Under the pieces are notes generated by a model. That model did no database searches, was not told the DNA's origin, and saw only the letters and a list, made by a program, of their open reading frames with translations. Both the position numbers and the translations under genes were made by a program. From a virus: a stretch of 37,539 bases of DNA. Shown one piece after another: positions 37,006 through 37,539 of the stretch. Positions within the stretch are counted from its first letter, which is position 1. The number at the start of each line of letters is the position of its first letter. The stretch is from the IMG/VR virus record IMGVR_UViG_3300037115_000070, positions 1 through 37,539 of that record; one strand, 5' to 3'.

Positions 37006-37539
37006 ATGTTCGCCTACACACACCCGCAGCTCGACCGCGAAACGTTCCTGCGCGAGATGGCGTTGCACTGCGACTGCGCGGTCGATCGGTTGGTCCAGGG
37101 CAGCTACTGGGATGGCTCACGCGGATGCGCGATCGGATGCTCGCTGGAAACAGTGCGCGCCAAGCTCGGCATGCGTGAGATCGACCACGGCAGCCATGCC
37201 GCGCTTGAGGCGTATCTTGGTATCCCGCGCCAGCTCGCGCGATTGGAGGATGTGATCTTCGAGGGATTGCCCGCAGGGGAGGCGCGTGATTGGCCGTTAC
37301 AGTTCGGTTCCTCCATCCGGCAGGGTGCTGATCTGTCTCGGGTCTGGAATGAGCTGGCGCCCTGGATATTGCTGGTGATCGTGTTGCCGACCGTGAAGTC
37401 GCGCCACAGCAACTTGCGGACATTGATCGAGAGGGTCGCGGCTGCGTACGCAGAAGGCGCCAGCGCCGAGCAGTTCGCTACCCTTCGAAACAATATTCGT
37501 GCTGTCCGTTTCGGCTCCGTCGTCGACGCCCTCGTCGAC
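37006..37539 (+). CDS. Ala-rich phage protein, N-terminal part (runs off the window)
   Basis: 178 codons from the ATG at 37006, open to the window end. AGGAGA sits about 5 bases upstream, which favours 37006 over the ATG at 37001. The protein begins FAYTHPQLDRETFLREMALHC, with a YWDGSRGCAIGCSLETVRAKLG segment, HAALEAYLGIPRQLARLEDVIFEGLP and PWILLVIVLPTVKS. This arrangement matches a widespread family of proteins, often in phages, in which a folded N-terminal domain of about 170 residues is followed by a long Ala-rich repeat. The repeat begins at the window edge (VVDALVD) and would continue at 2-211. Function unknown. Confidence 0.8.
   Translation, partial: MFAYTHPQLDRETFLREMALHCDCAVDRLVQGSYWDGSRGCAIGCSLETVRAKLGMREIDHGSHAALEAYLGIPRQLARLEDVIFEGLPAGEARDWPLQFGSSIRQGADLSRVWNELAPWILLVIVLPTVKSRHSNLRTLIERVAAAYAEGASAEQFATLRNNIRAVRFGSVVDALVD

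Noticed and set aside
1-37539. Diversity-generating retroelement, as in BPP-1
   Set aside because: No reverse transcriptase or template/variable repeat pair was seen, despite BPP-1-like structural genes.
1-37539. Phage RNA polymerase (T7-like virus)
   Set aside because: No such ORF was found. T7-like resemblance is limited to portal, tail and internal virion proteins.

Overview
The window looks like the complete genome of a temperate, short-tailed (podovirus-type) phage of a GC-rich alphaproteobacterium. The small HTH, Ala-rich and arabinofuranosidase-domain proteins suggest an Acetobacteraceae-like host, but this is inference. It appears to be a circular molecule opened inside one gene. The Ala-rich ORF that runs off the right end (from 37006) and the Ala/Asp-rich repeat at 2-211 look like the two halves of the same protein. 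An attP-like site lies inside the window with phage genes on both sides, which does not fit a prophage with host flanks.

Layout. A divergent immunity region sits near 35.2 kb. The leftward (minus) arm starts with a YdaS/Cro-like regulator (34953-35189). It continues through two small proteins, a Toprim primase and a D5-like helicase (31.2-34.8 kb), a transposase remnant, and a gene-free 12-octamer repeat array (30709-30943), which is a candidate replication origin. Then come the small terminase, two small coupled ORFs and the large terminase (28.1-30.6 kb), and accessory structural or secreted genes, including a GH54-type arabinofuranosidase with a signal peptide (23.4-28.1 kb). These are followed by the portal, scaffold, capsid, tail adaptor and nozzle (14.7-23.4 kb), internal virion/ejection proteins (7.1-14.7 kb), a T7-type tail fibre ending in a Hint domain (5.0-7.1 kb), and the lysis genes (2.9-5.0 kb). 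The rightward (plus) arm starts with a frameshifted repressor-like HTH gene (35273-35574) and runs through a string of small unknown genes. It then crosses the circular junction to an excisionase-like HTH protein, a tyrosine integrase, a small protein and an HNH nuclease (to 2803). The two arms converge on attP (2818-2862), which carries the 3' end of a tRNA-Thr(CGT).

The genes are very tightly packed. Most neighbours overlap by ATGA, GTGA or TGATG, so translational coupling is widespread. The architecture (T7-like portal, nozzle and internal virion proteins, no phage RNA or DNA polymerase, integrase present) recalls Bordetella BPP-1 and Burkholderia BcepC6B. No reverse transcriptase was seen, so there is no sign of a diversity-generating retroelement. 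Points most worth a second look are the octamer array with a central palindrome and Z-DNA-type tract, the secreted GH54-like enzyme in a low-GC patch, the Hint-tailed fibre, the tRNA attP with possible arm sites, and the broken repressor gene.
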